Assembly (NCBI GenBank): GCA_027186245.1
Contig: CP114488.1
Span: 1,438,501 to 1,502,500, forward strand
Source: Coriaria nepalensis
Lineage: Eukaryota; Streptophyta; Magnoliopsida; Cucurbitales; Coriariaceae
Reading direction: 5' to 3'
Length of the DNA stretch: 64,000 bases
Below the pieces are notes generated by a model. That model made no database searches and was not told the origin of the DNA. It worked only from the letters and a program-made list of their open reading frames with translations. Shown here one piece after another: positions 46,290-60,058 of this stretch (position 1 is the stretch's first letter; every line of letters begins with the position of its first letter). A program made the translations under genes and the position numbers.

Positions 46290-46860
46290 CACGTGGCAGT
46301 TTAAGCCTGATGATAAAAGGAAATGAGATCCGATAGAGTGAAGGAGTGAGATTGGTTTGGTTTTGTTGACTCGGCTAAAAAAGATTTGTTCTTGAAATTT
46401 GCAGATTCTTTTTTTTAAAAAAAGTCACGTGACCCCCCTGAGGAGATGTTCACAGTCCTCCTCCTTTGACCGGAATCTCCTACACACAATTAACCTCTTT
46501 AATGATCGTATATTAGTAGGGAGGGAATCATTCACACGTATATCTTTGTTATTAATTTATATCATATAGTTTTAATTTTATATTACATATTCCGATAAAG
46601 AAGGACTGTTCCAGTGCTTTATATACGGATTGTTATTCATGAACCTGAACACGTATCTAGCGGTAATTGGTCAGGAGATAGTAACGCAAATCATAAATAG
46701 CATTTAAAGGGGTTCCGAGATCTGTAGTTGGATTTTTTAGCAGCCGTTCATTTATTAAAAATTAAAAAGGTAAAAAAATCATAGCCGTATGATAAGGAAA
46801 CAAGTATTTATTACATTGACTCTTAAATAGGCTTACTTCTGCTTTTAAATGGGTCACGTG
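46290..46860. promoter_or_regulatory. Three CACGTG (G-box) motifs upstream of CRF
   Basis: CACGTG occurs at 46290-46295 (gacacgtggc), 46426-46431 (gtcacgtgac) and 46855-46860 (gtcacgtgat), that is 230-800 nt upstream of the TATA box. G-boxes bind bZIP and bHLH factors in light and ABA signalling. The clustering is seen; the function is inferred. Confidence 0.5.
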
Positions 46861-49800
46861 ATTCATATTGTTGTAGCCTGGTGTTTGCAGCGGTAAATAA
46901 ATAAATAAGTCTTTTTTTTAAATATATATATATATATATTTTTTTTTAATGTAATCTATTTTAAACTAATTCATGCGGGTTTAAATAATTTGATAATTAA
47001 TATTTTTAATCGGTTTATATATTTTCTTTAAATTTAAATGAAATTTGAATAAATATTTAAATTTTTTTAATATTTTTTGGATTTGTTTGCTAATATTAAT
47101 TTGTAGTGAATTAATTATATATACTTTTTATAGTAAAAAATAGAAAATAAAAATAAAAATAAAAATGCTTTGCAAACATCCCTCCAACATGTCTTAACAA
47201 AAAAAAAGGCCGTCCGGGCTTGTTTGGTTTCACTTTATACACGAACAAAAGAGGGGCAAGGAAATAAATAAAATAAAATAAATAATATTTTTCACTTAAT
47301 GAGATGTATATATATATGGTCTACCAAGATCTCCCTCCCATGCTACTTGCTTGTTTCAAAACAAAACATACAGCAATGTTAACACCATCTAGCAAACATT
47401 CTTGTCTTATACATGTAATTTCTCCTTTTTTAGGCCTTTTTTAAATTAAAAAATATATATATATTTGCAATCTTAGGTGTCCCTTGTTGATTGGTGGTTG
47501 AGCCTTCTCCATCAGATTTAGGCTACTCGATCTCTCAATTAAATTATGAAAATGAACAGGAACTATAAATTGCCGATTTGTTAGTGAAGTGAGTTTGGAT
47601 TATGTCTTAACATTTAGTAGTTAAGCTTATATATATGTAGTAGTACTCTTTGTCTCAAAATTTGGTTGGTTCGAAACATTTGTGTTTTTTATTTTTATTT
47701 TTATTTTTTTGTAAGCACATGCAACACGATTTTGCTTTGAGGATGTAGAAATGAAAACAACGAGATTGAAGTCTTTCACCAAAACGATCAATCGGGGTAG
47801 TTCGGCCTTTAATGGTTTTGAGCTTGAAAACTCCCACATGAAAACTAGGTTTGTATTGTATGTGTGCCATTTTCATCCTGCAACACTCGCGTGATGGGTT
47901 AGCCATAAATCTTGATCGTTTGACGAATGAGTATATTTTCAGGAAAATTAAAAGTAGAAACTAACTCGAGATGGAACTGATTAGGCTGCCTCATGAGCCA
48001 TACGGACCAGTTAATATTTTACTGTAAATCGTCTAAAATCATCTATTATGATATAATATTAAATTATTCATAATAAATAATAAATATTATAATTAATGAT
48101 TCATCTGAGTGTTTATATAATAGTTAAATTATATTATATATTATATAATTAAGTCATAAATTTATTTAATAATAGAGATTTAAATCCACTTGGGGAGTGC
48201 CTCGCTACCATGCCAAGTGGTGTTAAACCATACACAAACAACAAACAAGGAAGTACATCGGATTCGACAAAATCATATACAAAAAAGGCAGTGGACTTAA
48301 AATATATTATACTTAATATTTAAAAAAAAAAAAAAAAACATATTTGTAGCTCACAAAACAATGAAAACGTTATGAGTTTTCTAAACGCAATTGTGCGGCA
48401 GCAGCAGCTCAAGCTTATGTTTAGATACATAAGTCAAAAATGAGCATCAGCCCCTATGTTTGCATACTTTGAACCCATAAATTTAGATGCACTTCTTATT
48501 GTTAACTTCCACTGAAATTTTTAATCCCTACGCTCTCTTCTCTCACATACAAGTCAATATAAAGCACAGAGATCTAGATTCACTTGGGTTTGTGTTATTT
48601 ATTGTTATTACATAATCATAATGTTTATGAAACATGAAAGGATACTTCCCATTATTTTCTTATATCAATTAAAATCAATGCCGGTGATATCAATGCCGGT
48701 GAAGTATTTTCAAATATATTAGTCACATACTTTGGTGATATGAATTACACAACAAAAAAGACTTTGATGTTTTGAACCGAGTTTAGTATATGAACAATTT
48801 AAATATTTTTCCGAACTCTATCGAAAACAATAATATAAATTATCAAGCACCTTTGAAAATTAGATCATAATCTAATTAAAATGATAATATTTAATTTTTA
48901 TCTTATTTATATTTTAAAAAAAATAATTTTAATATGGTCGTATAAGTATAGATTAAGAAAAAACTTTTAATAACCATAATTGTTTAATGAAAACAATTTG
49001 ATGCGAAGGGTGTAAATGCGAAGAATTAGGGTCTCTTTATGAAAACGAAAAGGGAAAAAAATTAATACGGACTGGGGTGTAATTATAAAAAAAGAATATT
49101 AATGGGTATTGTTTTTGCTAAAACAGTAACGAACAATACGGAAAGGCTGTCACGAACTTGGTCGGTCCCGCTGACACCTCTTACACTTTTCCTACAGCCT
49201 TAACCGGCGCCGTGCACTGTTCTCGATTACTACCCTTCGAGGGAGGTTTAGGTAAGAAATGTTTATTACATGAGAGGGGAGGGGGGGGGGGGGGGGGACA
49301 AGAGGCAGCTTAGAATGAAAATTATTGCAAGTTGCAACTCAAGAATCATAATGGGATTTGTTTTAATTGAATTTTTCAGAGTATCATTTAATGTAACTCA
49401 CAGCTTTACACCCACAAAAATTAATTTCTTAATTTAGCCTTTTTTTTTTTATGGGTTTATGTGGGCAAACATTAATTCTTTAATAAATCTAACTTTATAC
49501 CCACTTCATTCCCCCCCTCTTTGCATTAATTGCCAAAACTATTGCTTATTTAAAACCCAAAAATGATATAGGCATATAATATTTTTAACACGGTTTCAAA
49601 GATTATTTATTGAAAAACTAAATATGATATATGTTCGAATCATAATCTATAGATTTAGTTGTTTAATTCAATCGATCACTTAATATTATTTATAAAATAA
49701 AGTTTAAAGCTTCCGATGACAAACTAGGAATATGTAGAAATGATTCATGTTTTAAATACTTTTGTATCTTATCTAAATTGTGATTGGATTTTAAATACTG

Positions 49801-52800
49801 TAAATCGATTCAAAATTTTAATTTATATTTGGTATAAACCTATAGATTCCGATTATTTTAATTAAAAATATAATAAATCAATAATATTATTAGTTTTAAT
49901 AATATAAAATTATAAGTTAATTTAACATCTTTAAATTTAATAATAAAATCATCTTTAACAGCAATTAATAATGAAATTTAAGTCAATTCAAAAACATGTA
50001 GAACATTCGAAAGAAATGAAAAATAAATTAAAATCAAAAGAAACCCGATAATAATATATATTATAAATGAGTCAAGATTGTATATTATGTATATTAAACT
50101 TATATCTATATATATTAATATTTATTACTATAGATATTAAATATATTAAAGTATATATATAATTTTTAATATGACACAAAATATCACGGGTTCCAATCCT
50201 GTCATTATTTGGTTAGGTAGTATCCGAATTGATTTTCTGACCGGATAAAATTTGTAGAAGATCTAATATATTCTAAACTGATAAAATTTAGATGATTGAT
50301 TAGAGTTTAAGGTATATCGATTGAATAGCTAATTTTCTAAGCATCCCTCCCCAAAAAAATATTTTCATTATTCAAACCGAAAAGAAAGTGTGGGTTGAAA
50401 TCTACTTAAGTATCTTACTTAATTATACATGTCTAAGGAAAAAATCATGATTGATAAACCATTTATGTAAATATATGTAATTGTTTTTTTATTCTTAAAC
50501 CCCTAATCACACGTGTTACGAATCTAACAATAACTACATTGAATGGAACAACCACTCCTATGATCATGTTATGGTCCACTAAAACAACATCTAAATCTAT
50601 TGACAAATGATTAAGGAATGATTAGCCATTATTGTTCAAGCAATAACCAAAATTAGCTAATCCCTCTATGTTTATAGATCGACATGGTAACTAAAATCAC
50701 ACCTAATACCGGACCAAGTGGTAACCCAAATCGACATAAGTATGTCGTGAAATCACTCGGTTTTTTTTTTTGTTTTTTTTTTTGTTTGGGTGGAAAGTGA
50801 ACTTCTACTTGCCAATATTGTCTTAATAGAGACAAAAAAAACTTAAATTTTAAATTAATTAGCAATTAATAGTGTGATTTAATTAAGGATTAGGACATAC
50901 AAGAACCTGATTTTCTTTGGGGCATGACCCCCCCCTTTACAACTCCTACGCACGACTTCTTTGCCGGGAACTTGTTTCAAACTTTCTTCCATGTAATAAT
51001 AATAATAATTAAACCAAATTATTGTAAGTAGTACGGTCTTTTAAACATAAAAAATATATTAATTTAAAAAAAAAAAAAAGTATAATATTTAGTTCAAAGT
51101 GAGACACAACTAAGATAGGTAGCTAAGTGTTGTCTAGTGAGCTAAGGTTCTTGCATGTTTCTCTCTTTCTTTCTTTCTTTCTTTTTTTTTTTTTTCTTAT
51201 CTTTTATGGGGAACAAAACCAACTAAAATATAAGATTAAAAATAAATTATATATATAGTAAAATTGATGGAGAGATTAGAGACAAGTCACTTGACTCCTT
51301 AGTATCCGGGTCAGGGTCAGTGACAAATCACTTGCGTTTTATGTTTAATCACTACTTTTTAATAATTCACTTCTAAACTTATTTTAGTATTTTATATTAT
51401 CCCGTCTGAATATCTTAGATAATTGATTAAAATATTGATATATATATATATTATAAACTTCAATTTTTTTTAGTTAAATTATATTATATAGTTATGCAAC
51501 GGTGATTATTTAAACTTATATCGAAAATTTTGCTATAAATTGTGAAGTGATTTGGAAAGTTATAGGTGTTGTAGTATTGCCGTATTGCTGAATTATTAAC
51601 GTCAATATAAAATACATGATCTTATTATCCTGACAAAATATTATCTTAAATCGGACAATCCAAGAGGCTGTTCCGATCGGATCAAGATGTTTCTCTTACG
51701 GCTTGTTTGATCTGTAGAGAAAATGAAAAAGACCAAATGACTTGTTTTTAGCCGTTGGGTAGTGTTTTATAAATGGTAAGAAAATAAATTTGGATAATAA
51801 ATTGGTTTCTTTTATTTCCTCACCATAAGTATAAATTATATGAACAAATGAACACGAAGATGTTTTTTCATTATTTAGGGTATGTATAGTCAAAGATAAG
51901 CAGAGATTTTCTAGCTTCACTCACGTGGGGATCAAGCAACGAGTCTTAAGGAGGTAATAAGTTTTGTTTTTATCTTGTTGTTTATAATCGAGACAAGTTG
52001 ACATGATTGATTGATTTCTTTGTTTTTTTTAATGTAAGAAGTGGATGGGAAGCGGATCCAAACTTGATCAGGCAATAGATAGAAGAAGAAGATGATACTG
52101 ATGATAGCAGCATGTTTTAAAGAAACATTTGACTATAAATCGTGAATGACTCAACCAAGTACATTACACTTTCATATCGTAGTAGCGGTCAGTAGACAGC
52201 CTTTCATTACCGTAAAAAGGACACGGGAAGAGAAAAAGACTATTCAAAATGTTTATTACAAAGTAGGAGCTGGAGGTCTATGACTATCTATCAGTCTATC
52301 ATAACTGGGTTTCTGTGTATGTTTCCAAGGACTGTGTCTATTTCGATGATCCTAACAGTTCCAACTTCCGAGGGAGAAAGGGTTAGGTGCCTACTTGTGT
52401 GCCGTCGATGTCTAGGGAAGAATCTAGATCATTCATTTTTATTTACCGGATGTAATGAAAAGCCACGACTTTTGCAATCCAAATAAATAAGGGTAGCTCT
52501 AGCTTAGATTAGACCATCTTCATCACGTTTTAACTGTTTTTTCTCTTGTTGGTGACATTGCAAGACAAGACATCATGCTGTACAGTACGAAGTTGTACTA
52601 AATACTAAGGAGATGTGTCCGTCCCTTTCAGTCCTCTCTGGCTTAACCAGAACAGAGAGGTACCAAAGGAAGCAATGACAGCTCCGTAAGAATTAAGATA
52701 GACAGTTTGGGACTTTAGATGGAAATTTTAGTTACATGACAGCCATATGATGACACGTAACTGCTAGGACATGTTCATAAAAGTTGGAAAATAAACACCC

Positions 52801-53012
52801 TTTTCTTACAAACAATTTAAAGCAAGCATTAGTGTTCAAAGGAAGAGGAAGAAGAAAGGGGGATAAGAACAATTCATTTTTTTAAGTTCCGATACAGGAG
52901 AGAGAGATTCAAAATATACCGATATTTCATACATAATTTCAGGTCTAAAGCCTAAGGGGAATTGAAACCTTCTTTCCGGACACACGGGACAAGAGATGCA
53001 TTTGCTTACTAA
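46861..53012. other. Six-kb AT-rich intergenic spacer
   Basis: No supported gene. It holds TA runs (46922-46940), a 17-nt G run at 49281-49297, a (CTTT)n tract near 51163-51185, and short GC-rich islands (49140-49260). A minus-strand frame at 47655-47906 lacks any recognisable similarity and is Lys/Asn-rich at its end. Confidence 0.5.
49281..49297 (+). repeat. Homopolymer G17
   Basis: Seventeen consecutive G after tgagagggga. It can form a G-quadruplex. The true length is uncertain, as such runs are error-prone. Confidence 0.8.
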
Positions 53013-53015
53013 CTA

Positions 53016-53243
<228 letters not shown>

Positions 53244-53644
53244 TTAGTTAGAATCGTAATGGGATCGGAAGCTGATCTTTTCACATGCAATATATATAGA
53301 GAGTTATTTGATCCCTTTGTTATCTTTAAGAAGCCATGTTTAAGAAACTAATAATAACCTTGGAAATGGTAAGTGCAGGACTCCACTGCTCTTTCACCAA
53401 AAAAGGTTATAGCAGGCACCAAGCATGGTTACTGACTTGTCAAACAGAAAAACGTAACCCCATTTTGAATTTTTCTCCTGTTTTGATTTTCAAAGAGGTT
53501 TAATTTGTTCCATATTATATAATTCCATACCTAGACATGTAAACCTACATGACTTCGTCTACAACATTGACACTGTACCGGAAACTATTACGAAAGAAGA
53601 AGATGCATTTAAAATAAAACTATCTTGCAAGTTAAGATTATCTA

Positions 53645-53827
<183 letters not shown>

Positions 53828-54793
53828 TCACATTGAGTTCTACATTCAAATGTTGCTAACCACAGAAATGAAGCTGGAAAATCATCAATTCGTTAAATAC
53901 ATAAGAAAAAATATAAATAAATAAATCACATTGAATTCTTTCCCATCTCCGCCTATTGAGGTCGAAGTGGAATCTTTTGTCAAAGATGGTTTTCCAGCGA
54001 CAATCTCTCAATCTGAAGCTCTTCATGATAAGGTTGTCATATTGAAGTTCAGATCAGGTCGTCCCTCTTTGGAGGAGATTCAAGCTTTCATTAAGACAAA
54101 CTGGGAAGGCAAATTCTCTATGGGTTTATTGGATTCTCGAACTCTATGCATTTAGCACAAAAAAGAGGGATTAGCATTATTGACCCAATGATAAACCACT
54201 AACATCTTCCTCGTTGGGGCTTTCGCGCACTGGGAAAACGCTCTAGCGACGGGAAAGCGGCCACTAGTAACAAAGCTCCAATAAGGTCTCACCTGGTGCT
54301 ATTTTAAAAGGATAGAGTTAGGAAGCAGCGAATAACTCAAAAGCTTCTCAGAAGAGAAGTCGTCTGATCAGGAAATGATAACAGGTTGAATAGCGCTTCT
54401 ATTTGGGCGGGCGGCGGGAGAAATGAGCTGATTAATATACTGTAACGATATAAAATTTCGATCTATTTATCAAATATATGTTTATCAATAATTAATTCTT
54501 GCTCACAGGCTCCCTGAAACCAAGAGACAGAAGATGCATAAGATGCAGAGGATACTATGGCTTCAGAGTGAGCCTCTATCCTATGTCTAGGAGTAGAGAA
54601 GAGAGCACCTTCAACCGACAAAGCATTTATTTCCTGCTTGGCCAAGATGTGTTAAACGGAACCTTCTTAAAAATTGTACGAATGTTCCCCTCTCCTTCCC
54701 CTTCTAAAAGTCTAAAAGTCTAATACCGAATTTGCATTCATAAACCGTAGAGCAGTGGAATGGAGGAAGGAAGGTGTCAGGCCCGGTCCGTGG

Positions 54794-54925
54794 TACCCAT
54801 GCTTCAAAATTTCCTTGCCAAGCTACATGAAACAGATTTCCGGAAGTCCACAGAAAAATTATTGCTAATTGCCCAAAATGAGAAGCAAAAATATTCTGAT
54901 AAAGACGTTCTTCAGTAATATCATC
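54794..54925 (-). pseudogene. psaB: psaB fragment (plastid photosystem I P700 apoprotein A2)
   Basis: Forty-four codons match the N-terminal part of Psa[21 protein letters not shown] followed by [20 protein letters not shown]. Both ends change abruptly to unrelated sequence ([12 protein letters not shown] before; [14 protein letters not shown] after), so it is a fragment and not a gene. The residues are typical of PsaB rather than PsaA. Confidence 0.9.
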
Positions 54926-55005
54926 ATCCCTTCTTATTGCACCGCCACCAAAATCGGCAACCAATATGTCCTTTTGACGATGAGTCATAGAGAACCAGAA
55001 CCATC

Positions 55006-55048
55006 ATGGGTTTTGGTCCTGCTATTTGGAGGTTCGAATCCTTCCGTC
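55006..55048 (+). pseudogene. trnQ: trnQ-UUG 3'-half fragment (plastid type)
   Basis: Positions 55006-55048 (tgggttttggtcctgctatt, then tggaggttcgaatccttccg) match the anticodon arm (TTG in TTTTGGT) and T arm of plastid tRNA-Gln. The 5' half and the last acceptor bases (..CCCAG) are replaced by other sequence. Confidence 0.8.
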
Positions 55049-58000
55049 TGCAAGGGCCCTTTTCATCGACCTTATCAACCAATCATACGAGATTTAGGGC
55101 TTCTCTTATATACCATGCTTGTAGGGCCACCCCATCTAGTTAGTTCGGCTATCATTGTAGGAAGCCTTGCAGTTGTTCGGATGCATACTCCCCGTTTGCG
55201 TACTCCCCGTTTGCATGTAATTAAGCACAATTTTGCAAAGAAATAGCCCACTTGTTTCTTGAGAAGGGATGAGAAACATGTTCAATATCATTTGATTGAA
55301 TAGTTGACCCAACTCGTTATTGTTTGAAGAAACCCTCCACTTTAATTAGTATTTTTTCACGAAAAGCAAACATGAGATAACCAGATTAGGTCATTTCTCG
55401 AGAATAATAGCCAAGGGTCATGATACGGGCCCACTAGACCAGAAGCTTCTCAAGCCTAAGCATTTACGTTTCTAGTTAGAGACCAGCATCTTTGGGCTAA
55501 TGTCGAACACTGGTATTTTTTTATCGTTCGTCAACTAGGTATATCTTATTCATGTCATGCCAAGATCCACTACACAATTCAATGGTCTTGCTTTCGTTTT
55601 CCTATTGGATCTGCGGGTTCACCAATCATTGATGGCTCTAGAGCCGCTAAGCCTATATTACATGCAATAGTATCAAGAATTACTAGTGGAAAACTATATA
55701 AAAGATCATTGGGTCATGTGGGCAGCGTGTTCGAATTCTGATAGCTTTTAAGCAAGAAAGGAGGACCACCCTTTGTTGAAGTAAGTACAAATGGTCTAAT
55801 TTGAGATTTCCTAAGAATAGACTTAGCAAAATTCCATATTTCGTATATTAAAAAAAGGAAAGATCCATCAGATAATTATAATTGTCTTCTTCTAAATCAG
55901 GGGAAAAGCTCTCTCTATCTAAATCCAAGGAAAGCGCAAAGAAAACAAAGCTATAGCACACACTCCTCCTCAAGTGCTAACGCATAGCCCTATGCTAGGA
56001 TTGGATTTTGCTTGCTGCAAATAAGAGAATCTAAACAGTATCGAATCCTATTAAGACCTACCCTAGCCACCGCCTTCAGTTACATTCCCTTGTAGGTGCG
56101 GGATAATCCTGTTCCACAGGCCGGGATTATTTACAACTAGCCAATTAAGAATTATCTGATGAACTAATACTAGCAAATGCATCTTTGTCCGCCCTTTCCC
56201 GGGAAATAGCCTACATCCACAGTTTTTCTTATCGTATTCACAGGTGGAACGAAGCTTTCAATACTATGACTGATGCGACTTTTGCACCCGTATGGATTCA
56301 ACTAAGGAATTTGCCTTTGAATTTTTACAACTCAGCATTACTAGACCCATAGCAGAATCAATCGTTACGGTTTTGATTATCGATAGTACTACCCTAACTA
56401 TGACCTGTCTGAATGCCACCAGGGTTTGTGTTGAGGTGGATTTATCCAAACCGTTACCCTCTAAAATTTGGATAGGAGGTGACCACGTTTATTTCCAAGA
56501 AGTGATTATGAGAGGATTCCGTTATTTTGTTCATTCTGCAATATCCCGGGGCACTCCCATGATAGCTGTAGAAGAAGACAAATTACTACAGGGAAACAAA
56601 TGGTGGTTAATGAAAAGAATAACAGTGAAGGGGAACAAGAAGGTGTCTCTGCTCCTAAGTCTATAAAGAAGAGAAAAAATAAAACCAAAAAGAAGCTTGT
56701 GGCCGAAACACATACAGTAGTGGAACAAGCCGTTGTTCATGTGGAGGAGAGTTCCCAAACAGAGGTTCAAGTAGTTGGAAGATGGAGAATTTATTCCGAT
56801 CCAAGAAATCATGGAGAATAATTTGCCAATGATTGAACCGGTTCGTAATGTAACCGTGACCGTGATTGTAGATCCCCATGCAGCGGGAAAAACGATTTCG
56901 CATAAAAGTAAAGGAACGTCCTCTTCCTCATCGGTCAGTGAGCATAATAATCAGGGGGGTAAAGTCCAACGTGGATATATTTCAGAGGAAGTGGAGACGC
57001 ATGACGGTTTTATTACAGTGGAGAAAAGAAAATCGAAGGCTAAAACCAAGTTTGTGGGTCCACCTCAGTTTCTTGGCTTGAAGCCTAGAATCCCTTTTAA
57101 AACTTAAATCTATGTCAGACACCCTTCTTTTCTGGAACTGCAGGGGGATTGGTAACGATGGTTCCCTTTCCAGTCTAAAGAAGTTAGTAAAGTTAAATAA
57201 AGTAGCTATGGTGGGTTTGTTGGAGCCATGTGTGGATCACACAGACATACTCAGTGTTAATAGGAAGATTAAATTGCATAAAGGTCTTTCTAATCATGAA
57301 GGGGGTAAGATCTAGATTCTTTAGAAGGATTTTTTGGAGGTTAATCTTACTGCTTCTCATCGTCAGTTTATCGCTTGTACGGTTTCTTGGCTTAATGTCA
57401 AGATTTTGGTAGTTGTGGTTTATGCTAGTTGCTACCCTTTGGAGAGAAGCGTGCTTTGGGATGGCCTACTGTCGACGAACTCTTTTCCGGTTATTTGGGG
57501 TGGTGATTTCAATATCATCCGTTACTCTCATGAGAAACTTGGCCGTATTAATCCGTCTTTTCCAGCTATGCAGGACTTCGAAGCTTGTATTCAAGCTAGT
57601 GGTTTGGTGGATCCTCCTTTCTCTGGTTCGCTTTATACCCATTGCAATACTTGTTCGGGTTTGGCCAGGGTAAATTCACAGCTAGATAGAGTTTCTCAGT
57701 CTTGCAGGAGTCACGTTCCTCTTTTAACAAAGAAGCTTTGCATTAAGACCGGTTACACTGGATCATTGTTCTATCCTTTTCCGATCGTCGTCTTTCATGT
57801 ATCAGGGTCCGAGGCCTTATCGGTTACAATGTATGTGGATTAATCACTCTGACCTTCCTTACTACTGTTGAGAATGCTTCGCATGACTTGCATCCTAATC
57901 CTTTAATTCGGTTGGTTAATAACCTGCGCTATACTAGAGTCACTCTAAAGTCTTGGAATAAAGTGACCTTCCTTACAATATTGCTTGTATTCAGTCTCCT

Positions 58001-58624
58001 CCTCAAGATGGATGGTTTAAGTTAAACGTTGATGGTTTGTTTCCAGCTTCAAATGGTGTTGTCGGGTGTGGTGGCATAATTCGAGATCACGGGTGTAGAT
58101 TTCTCGGGAGTTTTTTCGGCCTTTAAACTATGGTAATAGCTTTCAAACAGAAGTGCCCGATCTCTTTTAAGGTATACAACTTGCCTTAAGATATGGCCTT
58201 TTTATCTCTGCATATTGAATGTGACTCCTCTTCATTGGTTCATTCAATCAAAAAAGGCTGCCCTGACTGGAACCTGCTAATTCTTTGGCACTTGATTCAA
58301 TTTTGGTTTTTGTCATTCCAGCTGAAGATACTCCATAACTATCAGGAAAGTAATGGCGTGGTTGATTCTTTAGCGAATATATGCCCTATTAATCCATTTT
58401 TTTTTTATATTCTGAGGATTCCCTTCCTAAGATTCCTCAATTAAGATTGTAACTTTTCTCGTTTTAATATAGTTCTCGTTTCTAATTTAAATGAATCAAA
58501 TTGAAATATCTCATGGCATATGGCAAGCACAAGAGTCAACGATCTTGACAAAATAGCAAATATGATTGATTCTGGTTCAGAACTACAATTCCAGAGGGAA
58601 ATTCAAATCCCAAGGAAAAAAAGA

Positions 58625-58642
58625 GGGGGGGGGGGGGGGGGG
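58625..58642 (+). repeat. Homopolymer G18 in the E2 pseudogene intron
   Basis: Eighteen consecutive G between aaaaaaaga and agaaagta, just outside the right end of the LINE. The length is likely variable. Confidence 0.8.
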
Positions 58643-59386
58643 AGAAAGTACTATGAAAGAGTAGATAAAAATACAAAGGCAATTTGCCATTATAAAGCTA
58701 AAAACTATGGGACAAAGCTAAAGCTAATGTTCAAGAGTCAAGACTAGTCCATACCACAAATGCTAGATCTGTTGATAACATTCAGAATTACGATCTCTAC
58801 TTCGGAATCGTGTGTCACCCAATCTATAGGGATATTTCATATTACCGTTATATAACCAAATAGTTTCTTAAACATAAAGGAGAGATGTTTTTTTTTGTTA
58901 AGCGAAAACATTTAACAGCATCTAACTCAGTAACCCCAAGTATCTGGGCAAGTTCTGCCTCGATATTCTTTATTCCTAGTGTCAATCAATAGTAAAATCA
59001 CCAACAAAAAGGTGAAAACTTTTTCAAAAGGGTAGGAGTGACAAAGAATCAAGATAGGATTTTAGAAGCAACTATATCGTCAGAAATGATCAACAATGGA
59101 AGTTGATCTAATTTCACTGGAAATTTTTGAAGATTTATAACATTAGCAAGCACAGGTAAGCTGACTTGTATCTGTTACTCCAGAAATTTACAGTTTCCAT
59201 TTGACAAAACCTAGAAATTCCAATCGAAAAATACTTTTCTCTTGCCCAAAACCAGTTCAAATGAAAGGCCCAATCGGAATTTCATGATAAAAGTATAAAA
59301 TCAGGAAAAGCTGGGGAAAAAAAAAAACCTGCACTGCAATAGGTAGGAGGATCCTTGAGCTCCTTCAAGATCCGCTTCGATGCCAT

Positions 59387-60058
59387 GATCGACCAGTCTT
59401 AAACCTCAAAGGTTTCTAACCCTAGAAAAAATTCCCCTCTTCAGCTCAGAATCAGAAAGAAAAAAGATAACTTTGTTTTGATTCGACCAAAGAAATTAGA
59501 TAATAATAATTATTAAAATGAAGAAAAAAAAAAAACAAAAAGAAGAAGAAAAGAAAATGGATTAGAAGCTCTCTAAACTTAAGATCCTCCTCCTGTTTAC
59601 TTATTAGGTATTTTGTCCAGAGAGAAGAAGGAAGGAGGAGACGGAAATTGGGGTCGATTTATGAATTTAAAAATTCCATTAAAAAAATTCTCGACTTTCG
59701 ATTAAAAAATCTAAGTTTTCTACGCAAACGAACACAAGTTGTCAATAGTGTAAAGGCCCAAACCCAGGAAATCCAATCACTAAACATCTGGATTCAACAT
59801 TCAACAATGGTGATAAACTAAATTACATCGAATCATCGCAGCAATTTTCGAGTTGATAACAACTCGGTTCATCGAATAAATGAGAGCCTTTACATTACAT
59901 GCATAATTGCATCAAGTTATATAACTAAGCTTACATGCTCTGAAAATTTGTAAATCCATCTCATTCCAAATCAAATACAATTCAACCTAATTGATCGGGT
60001 ATAGCAGATTCCCAATTTTGCCCCTTACCCAGCATAAAACAGCTACAACCATTTTTGA
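59387..60058. other. Promoter/leader of the E2 pseudogene and 3' flank of the receptor kinase
   Basis: A-rich stretch 59520-59560, then unique sequence that includes the 3' UTR of the kinase gene (about 59870-60058). No further gene. Confidence 0.45.

Larger units (their letters stand above)
54152..56176. other. Organelle-derived DNA mosaic inserted into LINE ORF1
   Basis: About 2.0 kb unlike its surroundings: less AT-rich, with GC-rich mitochondrial-style words (ggcgggcggcggg; tctagcgacgggaaagcgg) and two plastid gene fragments (psaB and trnQ). The ORF1 coding sequence stops at one side and continues at the other. The six bases ATGCAT stand at both junctions (54146-54151 and 56177-56182), as target duplication or microhomology. 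A mixture of plastid and mitochondrial-looking sequence suggests a mitochondrial piece that had already taken up plastid DNA, or several pieces joined at one break. Confidence 0.72.
53931..58520 (+). mobile_element. Degenerate LINE (non-LTR) retrotransposon in the E2 intron
   Basis: ORF1 (DUF4283 type) starts near 53931 (KVVILKFRSGRPSLEEIQAF; FSMGLLDSRTLCI). It is interrupted at about 54151, resumes at about 56177 (LSREIAYIHSFSYRIHRWNE; VWIQLRNLPLNFYN; RVCVEVDLSKPLPSKIWIGG) and ends at 57104. ORF2 begins at ATG 57112 (SDTLLFWNCRGIGNDG), with an APE-type endonuclease (VIWGGDFNIIR; FSGSLYTH) to about 57840, broken by frameshifts. Reverse transcriptase is entirely missing. Sequence jumps near 57965 to an RNase H-like domain (WFKLNVDGLFPASNGVVGCG; HIECDSSSLVHSI; SNGVVDSLA) that ends near 58443. 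A poly(A) tail and target duplication were not recognised. It is dead. Confidence 0.85.

Noticed and set aside
47627..47906. 70- and 83-codon minus-strand frames
   Set aside because: Overlap each other in different frames, Lys/Asn low complexity at the ends, no family match.
54869..55246. 125-codon plus-strand frame in the organelle insert
   Set aside because: It runs antisense through the psaB fragment and through the trnQ fragment, so it cannot be a real protein gene.
58520..58747. 75-codon plus-strand frame containing a Gly run
   Set aside because: It is created by the G18 homopolymer in the E2 pseudogene intron.
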